Positions 12,557-26,308 of a stretch of DNA of 64,000 bases are shown piece after piece (positions within the stretch are counted from its first letter, which is position 1; every line of letters begins with the position of its first letter). This stretch comes from Umbelopsis ramanniana AG (taxonomy: Eukaryota > Mucoromycota > Umbelopsidomycetes > Umbelopsidales > Umbelopsidaceae): the NCBI RefSeq assembly GCF_025399195.1, contig NW_026252087.1:372001-436000 (forward strand). The letters run 5' to 3'. The position numbers and the translations under genes are program-made. The notes under the pieces were generated by a model. That model did no database searches. It saw nothing but the letters and a program-made list of their open reading frames with translations, and was not told the origin of the DNA.

Positions 12557-14376
12557 ATCTTTAACTTTGTTTACTGTTTTCTTGGAATTATTTTTTTTTG
12601 TTGGTTAATGTATTTTGCCAGAGCAATTCCATTGGGCTTGTTTCTTACTTTCTTCCGTTGGGCCTGTTAAAAAATAAACACACACGCACACACAAAAAAA
12701 AAATGCTTGCGAGTTAGGCGAGTTAATAGCAAAAAAGTCAATGGCTGACGAGGCAAATGCTTCAGCCAATAGAATATATCTGACAAGCGGAACACAACCA
12801 TCCGCGCTAACCGTTGTTCGGCTGAACTGGACTCCCGAATGACCGATTGTGATTTGCTCGTTTTCCCAAATCTCCTCCACATAAACATGGCTAAATACTA
12901 AACGACCATCTAACATCAATAATCAAAATTATTAATCGCATAGAAAATGAATCTATCTGCAGCATTCCAAGTCCCGGAGACGGTGACAAACATTTAGGAA
13001 ATGATGATGATGAATAATATGCATAACCCCTGCGCCCCCCAAAAAACTATTACCCATACGTATGTAACCTCAATGTTAGTATCAACGTGGTATTTTTTCG
13101 GGGACTACTAAGCGAGAGACACACGCAGTGCGAAGTAAAAGGAACTTTGGGTCAACAATCGGCAGGGATAAACTATAGGCACATGCCAATTTTCTTTCTC
13201 TGTAAAAGCGGGAACTAATTTCAAGCGTTTTAAAAGAAATACCGAGACCTACCGGAGCGGGCTCATTGACGTCAAGATCGCATAAGAAATAAAACCTTTG
13301 ATGATGGTACCACAGTGTAAGGCTATGTTGCCTTTTTCCTGGTAGTCTGTAGAAAGGAAGACATGAGTCATCCATAAATTTTGATGAGACAGTTGTGCGT
13401 AAGCAAAATGAACTGCGTGATTAGAAAGTATAATAATGGATTGATCTCCCTGGTCAGCAATTGTCAGCAATTACTAAACTTTTTAAATTTTTTTGGGGGA
13501 GCGACAGGCAGGCGATCAGACTACGTGGCCAAGCGCCATTCTAAAAATTTCTTGCTGACATGGCTGCTGCGCAAGGCAGGAGCAATGCGCCGAATATTCA
13601 TGGATGATTTTATTCCATTCCATGGCAACGTTGCCAGGGGGTGACGAAAGGAAAAATGAATTATGTTACGTTCAATTTTCTAGATTAGTCGTGATACAGG
13701 TCCGCTCGGCTTGGAGTATGGATAATATACTCGCCGCTGTTCCGGGGGCGGTCGTATTGCCCGGCAGAGTGCTTTGCCTTCGACAGAATTAATGGACCGA
13801 AAGTTTTTTAAGGTCCATTTATAAATTGCTGCCATTTCCTTCCTTCCCTTCCCACCCCTGCATTTCTTGTTTCCTCTATCATATACTGTTCTTTTTAAAA
13901 AAGAAGTGCTTTTGATCTGATTTGAACCCATCGAAACGAGATCAAATCAATTGCTTCCTCCTTTTAAATCATACATCTCGTTGACTTTTGATTAATCATT
14001 GGTGAAAGTTGTCCGCCGAAATTCTGTGGATTACCCTTTTTTTTGTATTTCCACCAATCTGATCAAATTTTTCTTGGCCCACCGCAGTCAGTCAAAGTAA
14101 GTATCCATCTCTCACGCATACAACAAAATCTATAAATGTTTCTTTGTAATGCCATGGTGGAGCCTGTAGAAAGATAAATTTATAATCCCTTGGTAACTTG
14201 GCATTTCACCTTTTGCTCAGTCGCTTGGCTTCTTATTTATCCAATATTTTATACCTACGCCCCTCCAATTGCTAAACTTCATCATTTTCATTGTGTGTTT
14301 AGAACTACCACCCATTGCAACGTGAAACGCTTACCCTACTGCTTTCGTTGCCAAGCCTTCTAAACAATCTTTCAAC
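12557..14376. other. 1.8-kb intergenic region, coding status uncertain
   Basis: Contains a GT/CA-rich stretch near 12677-12705, GATGAT repeats near 13001-13014 and three overlapping minus-strand open frames at 12605-12919, 13082-13375 and 13249-13470. They could be pieces of an unrecognised or decayed gene, but I could not join them with consistent splice phases. The right 550 bp is the leader region of the next gene. Confidence 0.35.
14097..14302 (+). other. Candidate 5'-UTR intron of the GATA-like gene
   Basis: A GTAAGT donor at 14097 and a T-rich stretch ending in TTTAG at 14302 bracket 206 nt, 74 nt before the start codon at 14377. The pattern matches introns elsewhere in the window. No coding evidence is available because the flanks are untranslated. 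Confidence 0.4.
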
Positions 14377-15713
14377 ATGAATACTTTTGAACCACGTACA
14401 CTGTACTCGTCAGCAACCTATCCCATCTCACCTCCGTACGAATTTAACGACATCCATCAAGATCTATTCGACCACACACTACTAAGCCAGCCGCCAAAAA
14501 CGAACATTCAAAAAATCGAATCTGATAAGCCAAATAAAATCGCCTGGATGCTCAGCCCAGAGAGCACTCGAGGCGACGACGACGATTTCTCAGAAACCTC
14601 ATCTGATTCGGAAAAAAGTCTCATCGATGGCCCTTTGGACGATGTTGAAAGCCTATCGGTTCCATCAAAAATGCGATACAAGCACCAGGACGCTGTCAGT
14701 GCTATCATGAACAGCAATAGCCATATACCATTAAAATCCGCCGTAGCCATCGCCAATGGGTTAGGTCGGTATGGTCGCAAATCGACACCGCATCGATCCC
14801 CCACAGCCTCTCAGGTTCAAGAAAAGGATCTGATATTCCAGGTTGATATGCTGACCCCCAACGGTATTGAACACAAGTCCAAAGTCATTTCAGGGGAATC
14901 TTTATTGATGGCCTTGAAACGCCGAGTCACCGCGGCCAGACAGCAAGATCGAACACTCTATTCACAACCGTCGCCTCATTCAAAACGCATGCACCATAGC
15001 CAGCGAGTGTCTGTTACGCGGATATGGTTACCTAAAACACCATCGCCGAGCATTCACAAGAAAAATCAACCACGTACTACCAGGCATTTAGAATACCCTT
15101 CAGCACAGCCACAGATGCAAAGCACACGATCACCCAGCCATGAACCGATCTATGACGAATACTCTAGCATGGATTCAGAATCTGACACCAAACCACGAGA
15201 ACGTCAGCCCACAGGTCAATTCAAACCACATGGCTCCACCCTCAAAACAACCAAGCCAAAAGGTCCCTGCCAAGCTTGCCAAGAGCATTCAGAAGGTTGC
15301 ATGCGCAAGGCTTTTGGATGGCCGCTATCGGATGGCAAGATTTATTATGACAAAGGCAGACCATTTGTTTATCTATGCAACAAATGTGGCCTGAGGTAAG
15401 CATCTTCTTTCAATGTTATTGAGGCGTGGGATCGTCTTATTATCCCACCAATGTTTGACACTTACTAATTCGCCCATGTCCACATAGATACAACAAATCA
15501 AATGGCTGCGTGTGCCGAAATTGTAAATGGGTACTATGCAAGGAAGATAAGCGCAAGGCGATGCATTTCATTGAAGCCATGCGTGCTAAACGACCTGATG
15601 GTTACTTGGATCCAGAAGAAGAGATCGAAGGTTTCCTTTGCCCTCCCAAGTACTGGAAATGCAATCAACCATGGAAAGTCGGATGGGTTCTCAGCACCAA
15701 CACCAAAGAGTGA
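14377..15713 (+). CDS. Divergent GATA-like zinc-finger protein with a second cysteine cluster
   Basis: Exons 14377-15395 and 15488-15713 give 414 aa. The first 290 residues are low-complexity and polar (Ser/Pro/Lys-rich, with an acidic patch DDDDFSETSSDSE near residues 68-80) and look disordered. A zinc site begins CQAC (Cys298, Cys301) and closes LCNKCGLRYNK (Cys334, Cys337). The second half is GATA-like (LCNACGL in GATA factors), but the spacing is C-x2-C-x32-C-x2-C instead of x17-18, with an extra Cys at 308. A second cluster follows directly (Cys347, 349, 352, 357), then a basic helix KRKAMHFIEAMRAKR and a GFLCPPKYWKC segment. A DNA- or chromatin-binding role is inferred. The first intron interrupts the GATA-like knuckle. 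I do not recognise a named orthologue. Confidence 0.7.
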
Positions 15714-16238
15714 AACCAAAGAAAATCAACCTACCCTACGCTTTCATAGATTCAGCCGTAGAATGTTTTTTTTCTCCCATTAGCCGGCCTGCCTGGCCTT
15801 GTAATTTCTGAGATTCCCCCCCCATCGAAGGACCCTGTTTGTTCTCCTTGCTTTCATGTACATACATTTTGATCTATCTTTTCGTCTTTTGTATCATCCA
15901 TAGCGCCTTTGTTCGTATAGAGTACAAATACACACGCATATCATACAACATGGCTACTGGTAAAGAAAAACGCCTTGATGGTTTTCCTCCCACAATTGTT
16001 GTCCGATCAAATGCTTTGGGGGTACAAAACAGGTGCGCCGAAGATGGGCCGCACAAAGAGAGTCGCCGAACTGCGCGCGCAGAGGTGCCGAGCAAAGAAA
16101 ATGGTAACCCCAAAATAAGTTTTATTTCACCGCGGCGTGGTGGGCTATTTTACGTTTGCTAAAAAAAAAAAGGGGGTAGTGGCTATCAACTATACGACTA
16201 GAAAGAACATTGAATGTTTGTTGTTATGTACCAAAAGA
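15714..16238. other. Convergent 3' intergenic region
   Basis: Lies between the GATA-like gene (+) and the PFK-2 gene (-). A 107-codon frame at 15839-16162 has no recognisable features and overlaps an antisense frame, so I treat it as chance. Confidence 0.5.
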
Positions 16239-18457
<2,219 letters not shown>

Positions 18458-18586
18458 AGTGTGGGTTTGGAAAACTCCTGTGTATGGCAAAAAATCCAAT
18501 CCAAGAGGATCAGGCCATTTTGAACTGGTACTCAGCTTGTGGAAATATTAATACTCCGTCGCTGATCGCTTCAGCCAATTTTGACC

Positions 18587-18727
18587 ATGACCTGTGACAG
18601 TGAAATACGGAACAACGTCAAGCTCTTTCTGGAAGCCTATAGAACACCTTTTGTGGTCTTCCATCGTGAAATTCGCCAAGACCAATCTCTACTGAAAGAC
18701 CTTGAAAAACAAGTGATTGGTCTTTAG
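18587..18727 (+). other. 46-codon upstream ORF before the velvet gene
   Basis: An ATG-initiated frame of 46 codons ends with TAG-TAA just before the ATG at 18734 and in the same frame. It lies in the 276-bp interval between the PFK-2 start and the velvet start. It may be a regulatory uORF, a chance frame, or promoter sequence. Whether the transcript includes it is unknown. Confidence 0.35.
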
Positions 18728-18733
18728 TAAATT

Positions 18734-20208
18734 ATGAACTCGGGTCCAACCCCTCCTATGGGCTTGGCTCGTCCTAGTCGTAGTGTTAATCGCTACCGTT
18801 TGGGTAAAATCTTTTCGTCCTTTTTTTTTTCAAAATGTCGTACCAGCCGCAAAATGGGCCATCTTGACTAATGATTTTTATGCTTCGATACTTCATAGAG
18901 GTTATACAGCATCCTCTGCGAGCGCGATGTTGTGGATTTGGCGAGAAAGATAGGAGACCAATTGATCCTCCTCCAGTTCTTCAGCTCTTTGTAGAAGGCG
19001 AGGATGGAGAATTAATAACTGTTAGGTAGGCAAGGACTTTTACGGACTTACACAGCACCTTTATGATTCCTAATTTTACTTCTCCACCGATCATTTGCAT
19101 CGACTTTACTACACAGCTCCTTGGATATCTCTTTCTTTCTAGTACAGTGCGATCTCTACTCGGACAACGGCGCAGAAGAACGCAATATCGTCTTACATCC
19201 TTCCACAGTACCTAATACGCATTTTACCGCAACTACTTCCACGATCTCACCTCCGATCTCCGGTGCAGTCTCAGTTGCATCGGAGTCCAAGTACGGAGGT
19301 TCCCTCTCCACTGTAATATCCCTCAGGAACCCGACTCCAACTCGGAATCTAATGGGCTCCCTTATAGCTAACGCTGTACAACTTGAAAATCCCCAAAAGA
19401 CATCTGGCATATACTTTGTTTTCCCTGATCTCTCTGTGCGCTCGGAAGGGAAATATACTTTAAAGTTCATGTTTTTCGATTTGGCAGTTGGGTAAGGGCT
19501 TCATGAAACCTTTTCCTTTGAAACGGGAAAGATGAAACAACCCTTGTTTGCTGACCGCCATGCTCTAATTTTCTGCAGCGAACCTTTAACAATGAGCACA
19601 AAAGTGCAAGCTGAAGTTTATACACAATCTTTTACTGTGTACTCTGCTAAAAAGGTAGTTATGGTGGAGCATTCAGCTCTTATCCCAAACATATTGAGTT
19701 ACTTTGGCATTAATTTATCTCTTAATTTGGCTGTCCGTTTTAGTTTCCAGGAATGACAGGTAGTACTTCTCTGGTCGATACCATGAAAACTTATTCCTGT
19801 GCAATTCATGTTGTGTTGTTACTCATTCCTTTCTCGCCAGAATCTACTGAATTGTCAAAATGCTTTGCGAGACAAGGGATAAAGATACCAATTCGAAAAG
19901 AATCACGTTTTAAACGTCCAACCGATAGGTTTTATGGTGCTAATACCTCATATTCCTTGAATGCAAACTCTCTGAAAGAGGGTACATCTAAAGCACACAA
20001 AATTGACGCGAAATTTACTTCACCAGATGATGAAAGTGATATAGAAGACTTACCGACCGACGATATCTCTGGCACAGGCAACCTTGATGGGCTGACCTCA
20101 CATCAAGCAGAGCCATCAACGAGCACTTCAAAAGAGAGTGTTGAGGAGTCGCCAACACCTTATAAGCGACTTAGCATCTCATCCTATCTGAGTGCGCAGC
20201 GCGACTGA
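18734..20208 (+). CDS. Velvet-family regulator
   Basis: Six exons (18734-18803, 18899-19025, 19117-19491, 19579-19654, 19744-19759, 19841-20208) give 343 aa. The velvet domain spans about residues 20-245: [61 protein letters not shown] and [26 protein letters not shown] (split here over a 16-nt exon). The rest is a Ser/Thr/Asp-rich tail. Velvet proteins are NF-kB-fold DNA-binding regulators of sporulation and secondary metabolism in fungi and act as homo- or heterodimers in the nucleus. The third exon begins at 19117, not at the closer AG at 19141, because [10 protein letters not shown] is a conserved strand. The VelB, VosA or VelC subtype cannot be fixed by eye. Confidence 0.92.
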
Positions 20209-20928
20209 GCCTATTCACACTCTCGCCTCATAGGCACCAATTCTTCGATTTCATTGTGGATTTTTTTTTTCATGTTTTTATTTCATCCTTGCCGACAACG
20301 CATCGCATTCAATGAATCATTGTAAATAGCATCAACTTGTAAATTTTTGTATTCCTCTCGCATTCTCTTCAATCGCTCCAGGTTACCAAAATTTGATGAA
20401 CCATGCCAAACCCATACTCAACACGCGCACCAACGTAAACGCCTGGATATTCGATCATAGCCACCTTTATCCCCTTGTCCGCTCCTGTATCTCGATACGA
20501 CAAAAAAGCAAGCTCACTATGGCCAAAAGCTTTCCAGTATTGAACCAAAGGATATATATTTCCATTGCCTCAGTAGAATGACATATTTTGGCTCCATGCT
20601 TTAGAATAATCCTTGCCATTTTGTTCCAGCCAGAATAGCGCTAAAAAAATTTGTTTCTTTTTTTCCCCCCTCCCCCCAATTTAACTAAGTTGGATTTACC
20701 CCTCTTTACTTATTGAATCAAACACACTTTTCTAAACTACATATTATGGATGACTTTGAATTGTATGGGCTATGAACAATGGGATTTTGAGAGCCTAACT
20801 AAACCAATTGGCTACATTTTTCAGGTTGGGGGCCGAAGTGGAGTTGTAGGTATTTTACTTCTTCTATAAACATCGATGGAAACGTTTTAGTGAACTCTTT
20901 GGTCTGACAAAATATCACCATCGACAGA
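20209..20928. other. Convergent 3' intergenic region
   Basis: 720 bp between the velvet and Dbp9 stop codons. It is T-rich with a C/T run near 20660-20680. The 62-codon frame at 20393-20581 has no recognisable features. Confidence 0.5.
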
Positions 20929-23331
20929 TCATGAAAGAACAATTTTTTTCGATCCACTCACCTGTTTCTTCCCAGCACCCATGCTGAAGTTCTTTAGTGG
21001 ATCATTCTTTCGCTTCTAGTGTCACCCAACAGATTAGTTCCGACTTTTTGTTCCTCTTTTTTCTATCTTTTGCTAGCCCACTACCAACTTACCTTATTAG
21101 CAGCGTACTGTCTGGATCGCTTCTTGTTGTCTACTTTTTTAAACGGAATTTGGTGGGCTGGTATTTCAGATTGATTGTCAGCTACCGCCGTACCGGTTGC
21201 TGCTGACGTGGGAGGCGCTATTTTAGGCATGAGGTACTGAGGTATATGTTTTAGATGCTGTTGAACCCTGGTGGGATGGAGAGGTCGGTCATGGCGCAAG
21301 AAATCTAAATCTTTGGGCTTATCTTCGAAATGCGCTTTGAGTTTCTCAGAGTTAAGAATCTCGTTTTTCAATTCCTTGACTCGAGCCTCACGGACAGCCA
21401 CACCAGTGACGGCTCGGAGTGCATCTTCAAGACGGTAGCGGAAACCATCGACTTGTTTCTTATCAAAGTTATAAGGTTTAATGGACACGCCTCGGTTGCT
21501 TTGATCTTTTTCCACGCGAGCCAACACTTTGCTGTCATCAATGGCGGATGATCGAGATATCGTTCGATCTCGATCTCGGTGCTGCTCTGCTATGTCTTTT
21601 GGTACGACAAAACTCAAGCTCATACCACGTTGTCCTCCACGAGCAGTACGGCCGATGCGATGCGTGTAGGCTTTGGCAGATTTAGGGAAATCAAAGTTGA
21701 TCACGGCTGCAACGTTTTGAAAATCTACTCCTCTGGATACTCCATATTCTTTATCCTTGACTACCTTTTTAGTCTTTTTGCTCTTCTTGGTATTGTTCTT
21801 TTTCCCATTGGCTTCATCTACATTTAAGTCCGATTTGGTTAGCTTATCCGTTTATGGGGCTTTCCGTACGACACAGTGGTACTGAACTATCCGTCGTGCC
21901 GTTTCTCCTTAATGCATTGACTAAAATACTCACCATCAACCTCGTCGTCTTCCATCTCTTCGTCTTCATCATCTGTATCTTGTTCTCCCTTCAATTCGCT
22001 CTCATCGGTAGCAATGATGTAGTCGTAGATACCTTTGTTAAATTCTTGTACAATGTGGTATCTTGAGTTCAAGGGCAATTCAGAATTGAGAACGCAAGTT
22101 TTGATTGAGAATTGCTCGAGGAAAAGCTTGAGCTTATAGCATCTTTCAATGTCGTTGACAAACATGATGATTTTTCCTCGAATCAAGCGAAGCTTGAGTA
22201 CGACAAACGTCAACAGGAATTTCTCACGTTCAGAGCACCTGAAGAAAATTTAATAGTAGCGTTAGATTGATTGCCCACCTGGTATACAATTCATGCCACA
22301 ATGATAATACGGTGTCACATACGTTACAGAATATTGTACAAGGTTATCTGCCTCATTGGCTTCTTCTTCAAGCTTTAAAATGGCAGGTTTTCGGAGAATT
22401 AACTGCTTAAGCTCATCGACATCCTAAATTTTTCGAGTTAATGGTGGGTTTCCAACTGGATCATCCTGAATTTCTCCTGTGTCACTAAAATACCTTGGTC
22501 AATGTAGCTGACATCAAAAAGCTTCTGTGGATCTTTGGTAGATATGTCAAAATCTTGCGCACATCGTCACTGTATCCAAATGAAAGCACTAAATCCGCTT
22601 CATCGATGACTAGGTTCTCCAATGATGTCTTCAATACCATATTCTATAATATGTCCTGTCAGTAACGTGGCATCGCAATTGTTCTTTCGTGTCATGGTCG
22701 GAAATTCGACTTACTTGAGCTTCAAGGTGGGCCAAAGCTTTGCTGGGAGTCGCAACAACAATGTCAGGTAGTTCAGCCAATATAGGTCTGTCGCAATAGG
22801 AGAGAGGTTTAATAGTGAACACCACTGACTGCATGGTTGGCTATGATGATATGATACTTACTTTTGAAATTGAGGAGCGATATTGCCAGCAATGTTAGCA
22901 ACCGTAATCTCTTGAGAGCAGTACAAAAGAAGCTTCTTAATGTGATCAGTCACTTGTTCGGCTAATTCTCTAGTGGGTACAAGGATCAACGCTCTCGTAG
23001 CTTGTCGAGCTTCATCGGTATCGGTGAAGGCCTGGGAAGAATTAAACGTCAGTATTCTGTGAAGGTCGAGCTATTCAATGGTCGCTTTCGTCCTCACCTC
23101 CTTCAGTTGAAGAACATTTTGTATGACGGGCAAGCTGTAGGCGGCAGTTTTACCACTACCTGTCCTAGCACGGGCGAGAATGTCGACACCTTTGAGTGCT
23201 AATGGAATGGCTTTCGCTTGTACAAGAGTTGGACTGGTGAATTTCAGTTTAGCAAGGGCTCTAACGAGTCTTGCGTCCAAATCAAAAGACGAAAAGGTGA
23301 CTTCTGTATCCAACAGTTTTTGATCGGCCAT
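20929..23331 (-). CDS. DEAD-box RNA helicase Dbp9/DDX56 type
   Basis: The start is [11 protein letters not shown] at 23331; a longer frame to 23385 only adds a poly-Lys stretch. Exons 23331-23098, 23031-22862, 22787-22715, 22643-22494, 22423-22323 and one starting at 22238 are well supported. Motifs in order: [12 protein letters not shown] (Q), ARTGSGKT (I), PTRELAEQ (Ia), ATPSKA (Ib), VIDEADL (II), SAT (III), then the second RecA lobe with [23 protein letters not shown] and [12 protein letters not shown] (VI). Dbp9/DDX56 acts in 60S ribosomal subunit assembly in the nucleolus. An acidic and Lys-rich insert follows ATDES, and the splice there is ambiguous: donor near 21934-21943, acceptor near 21843 or 21746. 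The last short exon ends [16 protein letters not shown] and stops at 20929 unless the GTGAGT there is used. Divergent from Brl1/Brr6 by 181 bp. Confidence 0.9.
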
Positions 23332-23512
23332 GGCTACTACTGAATGGGCTTGGAGACGTCTTTTTTTTTTTTTGTCCTTTTGCAAAAAAAATTGGCTCTC
23401 AGCTTCGTCAAGCAGTCCTTATAGTGGCTTGTAGCGGCGGAGCTGTAATTGTCGTTGAACTTGCCATTCGAGCTTCTTCCCTCCTCTGTTAACGATCCGT
23501 CGCCAAGCATCC

Positions 23513-24807
23513 ATGTATCGATCCAGAGCTGGACCAATGGACTTTGAGTATGATTTGAAGGAGAAGACCTCTAGTATATTTGACAGACCTGCAAAGGAAC
23601 CCCTGATAACTGAAAAAACGGAAATAGAATCTGGTGTGAAGCGTAAGTGTCTGCCTTCAATCGATTAGCCATAATATACCATTCACTGACTCACGTTCCG
23701 TACAATAGGTACCTTCTCATCAGCAGGACTCTCTACACCAAGCGCCAAATTCACATTTCAGCAGAGCCCGAAGGATGTCCAGCCTTATGTGTCAGGACTT
23801 GGCAATCCATTCCTGTTCGCCTTGCCAAAGCCGAAACACGTTGCCACCCCGCCTGCAGAACCAGCAAGTCCTGTCACGCAGCGTGTAATCTCCCCGAATG
23901 CTGTGATCAGAGCACGGAAACGTCGTGCAAAGGAAGGCCTTTTTGGCTCAGGTTTCCGCAAACGATTATCGGAAATCGCTGACGAACGTAACGAAGGGTC
24001 AATGTCCGACAGTGATTCTGATACCTTCGACCAGCAAACCACCCATTCTCGGAAATCAACCGACAATATCATATATAGTGAAGCGAATCAGCTTACACCG
24101 CTGAATGCAAGTGATCGTCCATCGGTTCCACAGCGAGACTACGCCTATATTATGTCTGGATACATACAGACTGCTTTCAACCTCTTTGTGGTGTTAGTCT
24201 TGATGTATCTGGCTTTACAAGCCATCTTGACTATTCAGCTTGATGTCCAGCAAAAAGTTTCTGAATATTCTGATGGTACGTATAGTTTATCTCTATTGAA
24301 CTCCGGCGGAACTTTGTAAGATGTAATGCGCTAACACACCAAATTACTTTTTAAAGCTATCATGAAGGAGATCACAATGTGCACAAAATTGTATCACGAG
24401 AATCGTTGCCATCCAATGGATAGAGTTCCAGCCATGGATGAAGCGTGTCGCAATTGGGAAACGTGTATTCATCGTGATCCACTCGTTGTCGGAAGGTAGT
24501 TACTTCGTCACTGACTAGCAATATACCCTCGAAAAGCTATTCTAACATTTTTGTACTTTTATCAAAATCCAGAGCCAAGGTATCGGCCGAAACATTTGCA
24601 GAAATCATCAATGGTTTTGTAGACCCAATATCGTACAAAAGCATGGTAAGTGATTCTTTGTTACTTTTGAATTGCGAGTTCTCCTACCGTCTACTAAGGT
24701 GCTGTTTGCTACCATAGCTCTTCTTCTTGACTTTGATCTTTGGATCCCTCATCATATCCAACTGTGCCTTTGGCATGTACCGATCGCGGCACGAAAACCG
24801 ATACTAA
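23513..24807 (+). CDS. Brl1/Brr6-type nuclear envelope protein
   Basis: Five exons (23513-23642, 23709-24275, 24357-24495, 24573-24645, 24718-24807) sum to 999 nt, 332 aa. The N-terminal 175 residues are polar and disordered (start MYRSRAGPMDFEYDLKE). The Brl1/Brr6 domain follows: a first membrane helix at about 207-228, a luminal loop with four cysteines (MCTK, NRCHP, EACRNWETC) forming the family's two disulfides, the signature GRAKVSAETFAEIINGFVDPISYK, a second helix FFLTLIFGSLIISNCAFG, and a short basic tail ending ENRY. These proteins help fuse the inner and outer nuclear membranes during nuclear pore assembly. The short last exon completes the second helix, so the gene ends at 24807. 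Confidence 0.93.
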
Positions 24808-26308
24808 ATGACGGTTTTTTTTTTAATCTGCGGCCGCTCACCTATACCCCCTCTTTTTTACATAGTATGCGTACGCATATAACGCATTGTAAGTTATTAA
24901 ATCACCCTCTACACCTGTCTAAAGTACCGATACATTGTTCTTTAATATAGTTTATACAATACAACTTTTGTTCACAATACAGTAGATTACACGCACCTCC
25001 ACTTTGTTTATATGTTTCATTGGGCCGTGTTGTAGCTGATCAATCCCTAATGTAGAGATTTTAATGTTGGGAAAAGACATATAAAGTTCTGCCAGAGTCA
25101 AACCGAACTCTGTTTTTTCTTTCTTTCAGAACAACCGTAACATTTGAGACCAAAAATTGATTGATCTTCAGGACATAGTTCCGTTTAGCACAAGAGGACA
25201 AAAATTCGTTGGACAGCATACGTATTACATCACGCAAAACCAATCCAATGAGCACCTGGCAACAATGCTGTAGCCATAATACCTTCATTCATACCATGAC
25301 GAGTCATGAAGGCCACGATATCAAGATGGAAAGATAGACAGCAGTAGCGCAATGACTGTAGCACGGTCTAACGTGGTGCAAGAGCAAGCGCTGGGGACAA
25401 GACACGCGCTTGTCGGCAACGAGGTGTTTTTTAATTTCTTTATATTTTATAAAAGGGGGTGCCAAAGATAAAAATCAATGGCTGTCTCATCGTACCATGA
25501 CCTCCACTCACTGATCAAAGTAAGGTCGTCACCGATGTTTTATGTTTTTTGGTCCGAGAATCGCGAGAGTCATCAACATCAACTGAATGACCCTTCCGAC
25601 CTCGCTTGAGACTCGGCCAGTAAAGAAGAAATTTGAAAAAGAGGGGAAAGGTACCGGTTTATATAGCTTTTGGGTTGGAACTCCGGGTTCGCAGTCAATG
25701 GGGATTTTGCATGAATTTCATGGTCTCCCGGACGCTGGTCCTAGAAGACGACGTAAGCATCCTATTATGCGTATACTTACCATTTGTCGCAAAGGAAAAC
25801 TGCTTGTGTAGTCATCACAAAACTCAGGGTACCTGCCGCTGTCATCTCAGATCACACACAATCAGAAACACACCATAAATCAGACGTCGCTGAAACTCTG
25901 CCATTGTCTCTGGGGTAAGGCAAGCGAGCCGTAGGGGATGTCAAAATGAGAAATACCTTCCTTCCAGCACACAAAACCTGATAGGAGGATCCCGGCCATA
26001 CGCTAGAAGATATCATGCGCATCCTTATTCTGCTGTCAGAGGTTTATTTCAGAGTAAGGATGAACGAGAGAAAAAAGGAACACATACAATGGACTCTTTT
26101 AACTTGAATGCTGATATATATTATATAAAGATAACGATTGCCGGACATGAATGATCTCAGGGTTAACAACCCGTAATATGGAATAATTTGTTGCGAGTAA
26201 GACCTCAGAGCGACATTTACAGTCCCCAAAAAAAAGAATCGATACTTCTAGTAACCATCCATTGAAGATATGTATGCGATGCTCTGACCTGATTAGATTT
26301 CTCATATC
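24808..26308. other. 1.5-kb intergenic region between two 3' ends
   Basis: Lies between Brl1/Brr6 (+) and Csc1-like (-) stop codons, longer than needed for two 3' UTRs. Short frames at 25061-25288 (-) and 25587-25878 (+) show no recognisable motif. TATAAAAG occurs at 25448-25455, but no supported gene follows. A non-coding transcript or decayed gene is possible. Confidence 0.4.

Noticed and set aside
12605-13375. Galectin-like gene suggested by GNIALHCGTI near 13320
   Set aside because: Only a five-residue likeness; the rest of the galectin signature (Asn-Pro-Arg, Trp-Gly-x-Glu) is missing and the pieces do not splice in phase.
15839-16162. 107-codon plus-strand frame
   Set aside because: Overlaps an antisense frame of similar length, has no domain or clean splice context and lies between two gene ends.
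24808-26308. TATAAAAG at 25448 followed by short frames as a gene
   Set aside because: The first ATG is only 23 bp after the TATA box and no downstream frame or splice chain has coding character.
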